From the NCBI RefSeq assembly GCF_023898315.1, contig NC_064619.1, forward strand, positions 482,277,376-482,341,375: DNA of 64,000 nucleotides, in the 5' to 3' direction. Below the pieces are notes generated by a model, which did not search any database, was not told where the DNA came from, and worked only from the letters and a program-made list of their open reading frames with translations. A program made the position numbers and the translations under genes. The DNA comes from Schistocerca nitens. Taxonomy: Eukaryota; Arthropoda; Insecta; Orthoptera; Acrididae. Positions 34,436 to 43,940 of this stretch are shown in pieces; the first letter of the stretch is position 1; the number at the start of each line of letters is the position of its first letter.

Positions 34436-35857
34436 CACTCCTGGAAATGGAAAAAAGAACACATTGACACCGGTGTGTCAGACCCACCATACTTGCTCCG
34501 GACACTGCGAGAGGGCTGTACAAGCAATGATCACACGCACGGCACAGCGGACACACCAGGAACCGCGGTGTTGGCCGTCGAATGGCGCTAGCTGCGCAGC
34601 ATTTGTGCACCGCCGCCGTCAGTGTCAGCCAGTTTGCCGTGGCATACGGAGCTCCATCGCAGTCTTTAACACTGGTAGCATGCCGCGACAGCGTGGACGT
34701 GAACCGTATGTGCAGTTGATGGACTTTGAGCGAGGGCGTATAGTGGGCATGCGGGAGGCCGGTTGGACGTACCGCCGAATTGCTCAACACGTGGGGCGTG
34801 AGGTCTCCACAGTACATCGATGTTGTCGCCAGTGGTCGGCGGAAGGTGCATGTGCCCGTCGACCTGGGACCGGACCGCAGCGACGCACGGATGCACGCCA
34901 AGACCGTAGGATCCTACGCAGTGCAGTAGGGGACCGCACCGCCACTTTCCAGCAAATTAGGGACACCGTTGCTCCTGGGGTATCGGCGAGGACCATTCGC
35001 AACCGTCTCCATGAAGCTGGGCTACGGTCCCGCACACCGTTAGGCCGTCTTCCGCTCACGCCCCAACATCGTGCAGCCCGCCTCCAGTGGTGTCGCGACA
35101 GGCGTGAATGGAGGGACGAATGGAGACGTGTCGTCTTCAGCGATGAGAGTCGCTTCTGCCTTGGTGCCAATGATGGTCTTATGCGTGTTTGGCGCCGTGC
35201 AGGTGAGCGCCACAATCAGGACTGCATACGACCGAGGCACACAGGGCCAACACCCGGCATCATGGTGTGGGGAGCGATCTCCTACACTGGCCGTACACCA
35301 CTGGTGATCGTCGAGGGGACACTGAATAGTGCACGGTACATCCAAACCATCATCGAACCCATCGTTCTACCATTCCTAGACCGGCAAGGGAACTTGCTGT
35401 TCCAACAGGACAATGTACGTCCGCATGTATCCCGTGCCACCCAACGTGCTCTAGAAGGTGTAAGTCAACTACCCTGGCCAGCAAGATCTCCGGATCTGTC
35501 CCCCATTGAGCATGTTTGGGACTGGATGAAGCGTCGTCTCACGCGGTCTGCACGTCCAGCACGAACGCTGGTCCAACTGAGGCACCAGGTGGAAATGGCA
35601 TGGCAAGCCGTTCCACAGGACTACATCCAGCATCTCTACGATCGTCTCCATGGGAGAATAGCAGCCTGCATTGCTGCGAAAGGTGGATATACACTGTACT
35701 AGTGCCGACATTGTGCATGCTCTGTTGCCTGTGTCTATGTGCCTGTGGTTCTGTCAGTGTGATCATGTGATGTATCTGACCCCAGGAATGTGTCAATAAA
35801 GTTTCCCCTTCCTGGGACAATGAATTCACGGTGTTCTTATTTCAATTTCCAGGAGTG
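34436..35857 (+). mobile_element. Intact Tc1-like transposon inside the Penelope copy
   Basis: 1422 bp. Inverted ends CACTCCTGGAAATGGAAAAA and, from the right, CACTCCTGGAAATTGAAATA, about 27 bp with two mismatches. TA duplications at 34434-34435 and 35858-35859. It contains one uninterrupted transposase gene and a poly(A) signal AATAAA at 35795-35800. GC content is clearly higher than the surroundings. It is the youngest-looking DNA transposon in the window. Confidence 0.95.
34680..35702 (+). CDS. Tc1/mariner-superfamily transposase, complete
   Basis: 340 residues. The ATG at 34680 is chosen because the helix-turn-helix starts right after it (LMDFERGRIVGMREAGWTYR); the frame is also open upstream to 34464 without domain content. 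Order: paired-like HTH at residues ~12-115 (second helix set around ATFQQIRDTV), then the DDE domain with VVFSDESRF (Asp155), LLFQQDNVRPHVSRAT (Asp244) and PARSPDLSPIEHVW (Glu277). All three acids are present. There are 32 residues between Asp244 and Glu277, where classic Tc1 has 34. It ends GGYTLY, as many Tc1 transposases end. It cuts and rejoins the element at TA sites in the nucleus. No stop or shift is seen; it may still be functional. Confidence 0.93.
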   Translation: MPRQRGREPYVQLMDFERGRIVGMREAGWTYRRIAQHVGREVSTVHRCCRQWSAEGACARRPGTGPQRRTDARQDRRILRSAVGDRTATFQQIRDTVAPGVSARTIRNRLHEAGLRSRTPLGRLPLTPQHRAARLQWCRDRREWRDEWRRVVFSDESRFCLGANDGLMRVWRRAGERHNQDCIRPRHTGPTPGIMVWGAISYTGRTPLVIVEGTLNSARYIQTIIEPIVLPFLDRQGNLLFQQDNVRPHVSRATQRALEGVSQLPWPARSPDLSPIEHVWDWMKRRLTRSARPARTLVQLRHQVEMAWQAVPQDYIQHLYDRLHGRIAACIAAKGGYTLY

Positions 35858-35859
35858 TA

Positions 35860-36150
35860 GTTCAGGGATTCCGGACTGGAGCAGATTCACTTGCCACGAA
35901 GACCTAGGCTGTAGGGAAGGGACCGTTTGACGTGGAATGGGTGGCAGCTGTCATAATGGAGGTACTGTTGCTTGTTGGTGGGTTTGATGTGGACGGACGT
36001 GTGAAGCTGGCCATTGGACAGATGGAGGTCAACGTCAAGGAAAGTGGCATGGGATTTGGAGTAGGACCAGGTGAATCTGATGGAACCAAAGGAGTTGAGG
36101 TTGGAGAGGAAATTCTGGAGTTCTTCTTCACCTAAGATAAGTCTTTCCAC
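35860..36150 (-). pseudogene. RT C-terminal part of the Penelope-like element
   Basis: [20 protein letters not shown] and NKQQYLHYDSCHPFHVKRSL on the minus strand match the RT thumb region of Penelope elements (compare 56.4-56.6 kb). Upstream RT motifs are absent; the frame joins the terminal module at about 36150. A TGA precedes the Tc1 insertion point. Confidence 0.8.
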
Positions 36151-36634
36151 TCCCGGGATTGGAATGACTCCTTACCCTCTCCCTTAAAACCCACATCCTT
36201 TCGTCTTTCCCTCTGCTTCCCTCTTTCCTGATAAAGCAACCGTTGGTAGGGAGTCATTCCAATCCCGGGAGCGGAAAGACTTACCTTAGGGGGAAAAAGG
36301 ACGGGTATACACTCGCACACACACACATATCCATCCACACATATACAGACACAAGCAGACATATTCTCTTTTCTGTCGTCTTGTTTTCTCTTTCTGTTTT
36401 TGCCAGTAGTTTCACTTTGTATTCACCTTCTCCTTTTTACCATAATCTACTATACAATTTTATCCCGCCTATATATACTCAATAATACGTAACCCACTTC
36501 CAAACCATAACCAAAAAATTTTTTTCCGCTTTCAACACTACCGCTGCTATAAAATCCACCGTTTCTAGTTCACAAACAGTTCCTTTCACCTGGCCTTTGA
36601 ATATGTCTGCTTGTGTCTGTATATGTGTGGATGG

Positions 36635-36648
<14 letters not shown>

Positions 36649-36688
<40 letters not shown>
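36649..36688. repeat. (TG)n microsatellite in the Penelope terminal module
   Basis: About twenty TG units. Shorter CA runs sit at the equivalent place in the other modules (33513-33525, 36317-36330). Confidence 0.9.
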
Positions 36689-36691
<3 letters not shown>

Positions 36692-36970
36692 AGTGTATAC
36701 CCGTCCTTTTTCCCCATAAGGTAAGTCTTTCCGCTCCCGGGATTGGAATGACTCCTTACCCTCTCCCTTAAAACCCACATCCCTCTCCTTCCCTCTTTCC
36801 TGACGAAGCAACCGTTGGTTGCGAAAGCTAGAATTTTGCGTGTATGGTTGTGTTTGTTTGTTTGTCTATCGACCTGCCAGCGCTTTCGTTTGGTAAGTCA
36901 CATCATCTTTGTTTTTAGATATATTTTTCCCACGTGGAATGTTTCCCTCTATTATATTCATATCATTAAT

Positions 36971-36984
36971 TTATAATTTGGTAA
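36971..36984. repeat. Target-site duplication of Penelope-like element, right copy
   Basis: TTATAATTTGGTAA, identical to 33231-33244. Confidence 0.9.
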
Positions 36985-37110
36985 TGTTTATTTGCTATGC
37001 CCAGATTCAGCCATATCATGTCTTTGATATGTACTCATGTACAACTGTTTTATAAGACCAGATAAGTGTTATTTCTATAATGACATGTCATTTAGCCAGG
37101 TTGGAGACCT

Positions 37111-37170
37111 CAAATTGCCCATGAGAATGTCTATGAAGCCAAAATCATGAGTGTATGAAATAAATGAATA
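37111..37170. repeat. Right arm of the older inverted repeat
   Basis: CAAATTGCCCATGAGAATGT and the following 40 bases are the mismatched reverse complement of 33119-33175. With the Penelope element removed, the two arms would be about 220 bp apart. Confidence 0.65.
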
Positions 37171-37219
37171 CAAATGTACAGTCAAACGGTTGAAATTTCT
37201 TAATAATAATAATAATAAT

Positions 37220-37710
37220 GTAATTAATCTACACACAAATAAGCTGCTTTATCACATGTGCATACCATCTTACAATATTTCTTAAACTATTACTCAAGAG
37301 CTTGGCATGCCAAATAGGAATCACAGAGGATACTGAACATATACATAGAAGGGCAGCTTGATAGGTGACAGATTTGTCTGAGTCAAAAGAGAACATCAGG
37401 GAAATACTGAAAACCCACATTGGCTGATGCATGAAAACAGAAACAAGGCATCTCATGAAATCCTACTCAGAAAGTTTCAAGAATGAGTATTAAGTGAAGA
37501 ATCTAGGAATGTACTTCAGCCTTCTATGTACTACTCCCATAAGGACCTAAAAATGAGATTATACTAATCACAGTGCATACAGAGGCACTAAGCAGTCATT
37601 CCTCCAACACTCCATATGTAAATGAAAGGCAGGAAACCCTAACATATGGGAAACAGGAAGTATATTTTGCCATGCACTTCACAGTGGCTTCCAGAGTGTG
37701 TATTTAGTTG
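37220..37710 (+). mobile_element. LINE 3' end fragment (CR1/L2-like)
   Basis: The plus-strand text (with stops) ILNIYIEGQL, LADA.KQKQGIS, MGNRKYILPCTSQWLPECVF matches the post-RT tail of the LINE family used elsewhere in the window. It ends with the conserved 'GNRKYxLPCxSQW' segment close to the element 3' end. Confidence 0.65.
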
Positions 37711-37929
37711 GCATAGCAACCATCTAGAACTCTTTCAGAGCAATGTTTCTATTTTTGTTTGGTTGGTAATGATTCACCATTTTGGCTTACTTCTTACGGT
37801 GCTTTGTTTTACCATTTATTATCAGATCTGGATAATTTACCGGCTGGAGCGGGCTGCATGAAATTAACAATATCAATAAATTACAATATAAATGATGTAC
37901 AGCATTAAAAATAATTTAAACAAATTAAA

Positions 37930-38840
37930 CATTTTACCGAAAAATAATTTTTGTTCAACATATACATGGGTACGGAGGACACAGCATGTTATCTAAGATG
38001 GGGAGTAGAAGTAACTTTGGGTGTGCCACAAGGAAGTGTGTTGGAACCCTTGCTGTTTGTACTGTATGTTACTGACCTTGCAGACAATACTCACAGTAAA
38101 ATCAGGCTTTTTGCAGATGATGCAGTTATCTATAATTAACTAAAATACTGAATAATAATAATTTGAAAGAAGCTGCATACATATTCAGTCAGATCTTGAT
38201 TAGATTTCAATGTGGTGCAGAGACTGGCAACTCGTTCTAGATGTTCATAAATGTAAAATAGTGAACTTCACAAAGCAAAAAAATGTAGTATCCTATGACT
38301 ACAATATCAATGAGTCACTTCTGGAATAGGTCAACTCATATAAATAGCTGAGTGTAACACTTTGTAGGGATATGAAATAGAATTATCACATAGGTTCACT
38401 CATGGGTAATCTAGGTGGTAGACTTTGGTTTATTGGTAGAATACTGAGAAGTGCAATCAGTCTACAAAGGAGATTGCTTACAAACCACTCGTGTGACTAG
38501 TCCTAGTATATTACTCAGATGTGTGGATCCATACCAGATAGGACTGACAGGGGATTTGAACATATACAGAGAAGGGCAACACAAATGGTCACAGGTTTCT
38601 TTCAGTCATGGGAGAGCATCACAAAGATACTGAAGGAAATGAACTGGAAGACTCTTAAAGATGGATGTACACTATCCTGAGAAAGTCTATTAACAAAGTT
38701 TCAAGAACTGGTTTCTACGAATATACTACAACCCCCTAGGAACAGGAACAAACCCTAATAACTGGTACAGTAGGATATACCCTCTGCCATGCACCTCGCA
38801 GTGGTTTGAAGAGTATAGATGTAGATATAGAATCAGTCCC
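37930..38840 (+). mobile_element. LINE fragment: RT motifs B-C to 3' end
   Basis: The frame at 37951-38139 has LGVPQGSVLEPLLFVLYVTD (motif B) and KIRLFADDAVIYN (motif C, catalytic FADD present). Broken frames then lead through the post-RT region to the element 3' end, with the tail TATAGATGTAGATATAG at about 38813-38830. 5'-truncated copy, plus strand, jockey/CR1-type. Confidence 0.82.
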
Positions 38841-38989
38841 AAGAGTCCCAAAACACAGGAGCCATGATCTTTCTTGCTGACAACATCTGCGGACACTTCC
38901 TTGGTTTCTTGTGAGAAATTGTGTGTCCCCACTTCCATTAACTGCATTTTGTTTCACAACTGACATGCTTCGCCTAAGTCTGATCCCCA

Positions 38990-39560
38990 GTTAGGATATG
39001 ATTGATAACTTCGTTACCATTTTTCTTGTAATCTTCAAGGAAGGTCACTGCTGCAGCCAATCACTGTTTTTCTGTGGTCTTCCATTAGTAATTTGAAAAC
39101 CCATCTAGCACAAAATTTGTAGTAACCAAGTTTCTCCGCCACAACTGGAAGCACCAAACTCCATGAAATTTGGGGTAAATGTTGTAAAAATTCTGTAATT
39201 GTGGAACAACAATTTTCATAAATTTTGTCATTGATTTTCATCACCAGTTCATCAGTCACAAGGCTAGGCCTACTACTGTGGTCATCATCTTGAACACTGG
39301 CATGGCCACTTTTAAAATCAATGCACCACTGCCTCACTTGGCTTTCACTCATCACCCCTTTTACATACACATCACAATGTTCACAATAAATTTCAATGGG
39401 TTTGCAGTTTTTTGCCAACAGGGCCTAATCAAAGAACGCACCTCACAAGTGTTGGGATTTTCTATTGCAGCACACATTTTAACACATCACAGAAAGCAAA
39501 GCAGCAGAAACAACAATCACACACTACCACTGCTGGATGCATACTGAGTGTAGGAACTTT
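38990..39560 (-). mobile_element. Mariner-like transposase N-terminal remnant
   Basis: The minus-strand frame 39418-39035 reads YCEHCDVYVKGVMSESQVRQ, then WCIDFKSGHASVQDDDHSSR, then PSLVTDELVMKINDKI and KLGYYKFCARWVFKLL. This is the HTH_48-type N-terminus of mariner transposases, with the DNA-binding helices and the start of the catalytic domain. The catalytic half is missing, and no inverted ends were found. Confidence 0.8.
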
Positions 39561-39599
39561 ATGGTATCAAGATGGTGGCTGTAGCCCTGCCCACCACTG

Positions 39600-40720
39600 C
39601 AACATCTGTTTCTCTCTAGATAGCCCCTGTATTTCATCAATAAATGCTAAATTTGGAGAAAGTTCAAGAGACCCAGTTGAAGTCCATAGGCATTATAGTA
39701 GTGAATTGTACATAACTGTGCATGGTATATGGTTAATAGATATTGGTCTGCAATTACTATTTTCAGTCTTCCCAGGAGGTATCCAGTATCTTGCAAACAT
39801 ACTCAGTGTAGCCATTCTGTGAACGTTTGTGATCTATTACAAAACACAGCAACTTTACAGTTTCCACGTGATCCATGCATTTGCCTTTGCAGAGGCAAAA
39901 TGCCATACATATTATTTTCCTTCATTTATTTTGATCTTGTTTGAGATGAGCCACTCCTTGGCATTCTGAATAGTGTACTTAGTTCCAGCACTGCTTGAGT
40001 AGAAGTATTTCTTTCGTCAATAACAGTAGTGTCATTGTCAAATTGTAGAGTGTGACCAGCTTAGCCTAGGTCATTCACAAAAATGAGAAAAGGAGAGGCA
40101 TTCTGATTAGTAACTGTGGACTTTCACTTTCAAAAACCATGTTGTGCATGACAGAACAGATTGTTTTACTCGAAGTAGTTTCAACTTTGAATTTTCAAAA
40201 ACAGATTCCACTACTCCAGGTAGGCCTGGCATGATTGAGATTGGTGTATAACTTGGCACTTGGCAAGGGGGCCTCCCTTTTTGTCAATTGGTACTAGCTA
40301 GTTTCAGCAAGTCTAAGATTTCTGTGGCTAAGCACTTGTTTATTGCTGTAATTAATGGATGTGATATTTCAGTGATAATTTTCTTAAGGATGGTACAGAC
40401 CATCCTACAAATATTTGCACTCTAAAGGTTTATATGCTTTCACTATTTTCATTAAGACATTAGGTTGCACTTTCTTTCAGGTTTCCTTTTTTGCAATGTG
40501 TTTTATTAATTACAATAGCAACAAGATACAAACACATATCTGGGATTTCACCTACAGTATTTTCTGTCACTTTAATAAAGTAGCTGTTAAAATCATTGGG
40601 TCTTCAAGCTTTTGAGGAGGAGGTATGCTTTTTCCTGTGCTCGGTCACTAGATTCCAGGCTGCCTTGCATATCTTATTGGCTTCTCTTAAGAATCTATCA
40701 TTTTGTTCTTCTTTGCTTCC
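39600..40720 (-). mobile_element. Decayed LINE reverse transcriptase
   Basis: Minus-strand pieces: AKVVPIDKKGGPLAKC (motif 2 area), NNLFCHAQHGF.K.KST (motif 2a), ASPFLIFVNDLG and LQFDNDTT (region of motifs B-C, catalytic acids partly lost). Many stops. Family uncertain (jockey/CR1 group). Confidence 0.6.
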
Positions 40721-41550
40721 TCTACTTATTTCCTGTAAGGTTTTTTAGACTGTAAGTAATTACTGCCAAACCAAGTGTTTAGTTGCAAAGTCTGTGTGGC
40801 TGCATTGGAAGGGTCAATCAGGACTGCCACAATCCTTTTTAGATTAGCTATTTTCAGTGTCCAACATGGTAGAAATGTGTACAAATTATTTGGCAGTTTT
40901 TGTCTATTTTTTTATTTTACCATGTGACTCTTAGGTATCAGTGGGAATGTACCAGCAAACTTGGTTTTCAGTGTCAGCATCACTAGGTACCATTTCTGTA
41001 ATTTTCTGTTACCAGTCAGTATCAGACAGTGCAGCCCAGGAAGCTCTTAATTTTCCCCTCTGCGATATCACTTGTGTGGAACTCATAATGTGAATGCCAT
41101 GTATTTGATTACTGATAAATATCTTCATTTGTAGCTCCTTAATTTGTGCACTTTCATCAGCCAGCATTTTATTTTTCAAAAGTGTTATTAATAGTAAATG
41201 TCTTACCTCTCAACATAATATAGACATATTCACGTTTGGTAGCATACAAAAGTGTCTTTTGTTACTGGTACATTATGTAAGTTTCACATTTTGTTGCCAT
41301 AGTGAACAGCACTTTTTGCTTTTATAGGCTAGAGCTACAGTATAGTTACTACCAGCATTTTGATGTCGTCTTATTTTTACTAGCTTAGCTACTCACTAAC
41401 CTTGTGTGTTCGAGTCATCAGTTAAGTATGTAATTGTACTCATGCTATTGGTTGTATTGTGTCTATAGTATAATTTTTAGCATGATGATGAAGCTTCCTG
41501 TATATTAGGCATACATTGTGATTTTTTGGTGTTGATTTTCAGTATATGAT
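40721..41550. other. No gene recognised
   Basis: AT-rich intron sequence; a few weak LINE-like words near 40730-40860 on the minus strand, too decayed to call. Confidence 0.35.
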
Positions 41551-42406
41551 AAATACACTGCCAGAAAAAAATTAGTACGCCTGGTAGGACGATGTTGATT
41601 TTGATCTGATGACAGCATATGCCGCTTGAGGGACAGTAGAAGTACTGATAATGGTTTCAACATTGTCCATCAATAGTGGCACAGCTGCCAGAGCACAACC
41701 TGTGTCTACTCTTTAATAGGGAATGCTCACAGCCAGAAGGCTCTATGTGGTGTTAAAGTGTGAAGCAAGCATGCTATCATGCCACAGAGAGGCACTCCTG
41801 CTTCCTACGGACAAATGAGCAAGTTTGAAAGGGATCAAACTGTGCCCTTCCAAATGGCGAGATGATCCTTCTGGAGAATTGCCATACAAGTTGCATGCTG
41901 CGGCAGTTGTGCAACAATGTTGGTATTAGTGGTGATGTTAACACACCCGTAGAAAAGGTGGATATCCACGCAGCACAGATGCCCTCCAGGAGCATCATAT
42001 CAGCAGTATCATATTATACAGCTACCACAACACAAGTAAGAGGGATTGTGAACCCAGGTGTATCAACAACTGTTTATTAGCAGTAGGACTACAGGCATGC
42101 ACACCTCTTGCCCATCTTCCCCTCACACCACTGCATCAAGGTGCATGGCTTGATTGGTGCCATCAGAGAATCACTTGGAAGATGGGATGGTACACCGTGG
42201 TCTTCAGCGATGTAAGCAGATTCCACCTGCACACAAGTGATGGTCGTTTGCAAGTACAATGTAGACCTGGTGAGTGCTGTCTCATAGAGTGCATTCATGC
42301 AATGCACACTGGCCTCAGGCCTTGTGGTCTGAGGTGTGATAAGCTACAACTCTCATTCACCTTTGGTATTTCTGGAGGGGACACTAAACAGCACTTGCTA
42401 TGTGCA

Positions 42407-42418
42407 GATTGTCGTTAG
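42407..42418. repeat. SINE target duplication, left
   Basis: GATTGTCGTTAG, matching 42613-42624 (GATTGTTGTTAG) with one mismatch. Confidence 0.8.
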
Positions 42419-42612
42419 GAAAAAATGGCTCTGAGCACTATGGGACTTAACTTCTGAGGTCATCAGTCCCCTAGAACTTAGAACTACTTAAACCTAACTA
42501 ACCTAAGGACATCACACACATCCATGCCCGAGGCAGGATTTGAACCTGCGACCGTAGCGGTTGTGGGGTTCCAGACTGTAGCGCCTAGAACCGCTCGGCC
42601 ACTCCGGCCAGC
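42419..42612 (-). mobile_element. tRNA-derived SINE
   Basis: On the minus strand it starts GCTGGCCGGAGTGGCCGAGC, holding an A box (TGGCCGAGCGG) and, about 50 bases later, a B box (GGTTCAAATCC). That is the internal RNA polymerase III promoter of a Leu/Ser-type tRNA. The rest is a SINE body ending in a short A-run (low-coordinate side). I remember this as an abundant locust SINE. It moved using LINE enzymes; the flanking 12-bp duplication shows insertion into the Tc1 copy. Confidence 0.92.
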
Positions 42613-43356
42613 GATTGTTGTTAGACCCATTCTTTTGCCAGTCTTGCAATAGGAATGTAATGTTTTGTTCCAATAGGATAGTGCTTGCTCACACACTGCA
42701 CCTGAAACCCAACATGCTCTGTAAGACATGCAACAACTTCTCTGGTCAGCAAGATCTCTGGACTTGTCTCCAGACAAGTATGTGTGAGATATGATGGGAT
42801 GAGAAGTGACTTGTGTGACTTGTCAACCAACAACTCTTACAGAATTATGTGAACAAATCAAGCAGGCATGGAATAACATATCTCAGGACAGTATCCACCA
42901 TCTGTTCGATCAACTGGATGCTCAAGTCAGCATACGCATGGCCTCCCATGAAGCCTACACTGCATACTAATATGTGTGTTTCAGCATGGGCCAATAACTG
43001 GTACCCCAGAATTGCTTGTGCAACTGATCTATAAATGTAATAATTTCGTGTACTCCACCCGCACTGTTCCCACAATAAATGCACAAGCACATCGGCCTAT
43101 ATTATTCAACAATTTTGGACTAAAAACAAGATGATAATTTTCCCCGCCCGCAGTGCCCACACTCCGAGTGACATCCTTTCCTTCTGACACCATAGTGGAC
43201 ATTCAGGTGAATTTGCGGGGGGTTTAGGGTTCTCATGTCTTATGCCACCGTAATTAATTCTAATATCCCTTGGTCCATATTGGCCGAGGATACTTATCGT
43301 CTGAGTGAATTGGAAACATCTAAAAGAGTGTACTAATTTTTATTTCCAGCAGTGTA

Positions 43357-43940
43357 GTTGTAGTGTGTTTTGTAACTAGGTGACATATTACACATACTGC
43401 AGTATCCACAAGCACCTAGATTGCAGTGTTGTTTTTTGTTCTCAGGTATCTGAGTTTTTCAGTGTTATTAATTCAGCTATACCTATGCTTGCAGGGGTTT
43501 CCCATTTGATCATTGTCGCTTCCTAATACAGGGAATCCCATATATTACCTGATAAGTAAACCAGTGAATTAAAATGTCAACATTACCATATATAACACAG
43601 GTGTCATGCTGTCTATGGAGTATTTTGCAGAGTTTTTCATAGGTCAGAGATTTGTCACTGATTACAGTGCATGATTCAGGTTTTATGACCAATGTGATAT
43701 GAATGTTTTGGACATTTCTCCAGATAATGTTCCACTTCAATTGAGGACATTTTTCTCAGAGTTGCTTACAGTGGACTGTTGCTGCTAAGATATTATACAT
43801 GTCTCATTCGTTAGTAGTTGTGCTATGGGAACGAAATCTTTCGCGACGAGAATGTTTTACATAGAGTAGTTTTGGTATGCCCACCCTGCTGTTTATGTAT
43901 GGTAGTGTTTCCGGAAGTAAGGATATAAAATGTTAATTTA
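43357..43940. other. No gene recognised
   Basis: Unique-looking intron sequence between a Tc1 copy and a LINE remnant. Confidence 0.35.

Larger units (their letters stand above)
33245..36970 (-). mobile_element. Penelope-like element with inverted terminal modules
   Basis: The coding strand is minus: a short RT C-terminal part (36150-35887), then the post-RT Cys-rich region and a GIY-YIG endonuclease (34435-33665), interrupted by a Tc1-like transposon. The RT core is missing. Both ends start with the same sequence in opposite orientation (ATATAATAGAGGGAAACATT). A terminal module containing a (CA/TG) run, a CCCGGGATTGGAATGACTCC block and a hairpin occurs four times in alternating orientation: 33365-33560, 36150-36245, 36246-36360 and 36590-36850. 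Penelope elements are known for variable, sometimes inverted terminal repeats. Confidence 0.88.
41556..43354 (+). mobile_element. Tc1-like transposon carrying a SINE
   Basis: Inverted ends CACTGCCAGAAAAAAATTAG (left) and CACTGCTGGAAATAAAAATT (right), TA on both sides (41554-41555, 43355-43356). The transposase is decayed: MPQRGTPASYGQMSKFERD-like start at 41779, VVFSDVSRFHLHTSDGRLQV at ~42200 (Asp kept, Glu changed to Val), a stop-containing FQ.DSACSHTAPETQHAL block at ~42670, and SARSPDLSPD near 42755. Block spacing is the same 32 residues as in the intact copy at 34.4 kb, so the two are related families. A SINE interrupts it. Confidence 0.88.

Noticed and set aside
34212-35345. Minus-strand open runs up to 229 codons
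   Set aside because: Antisense to the GC-rich intact transposase; Arg/Ser/Pro-rich text without domains.
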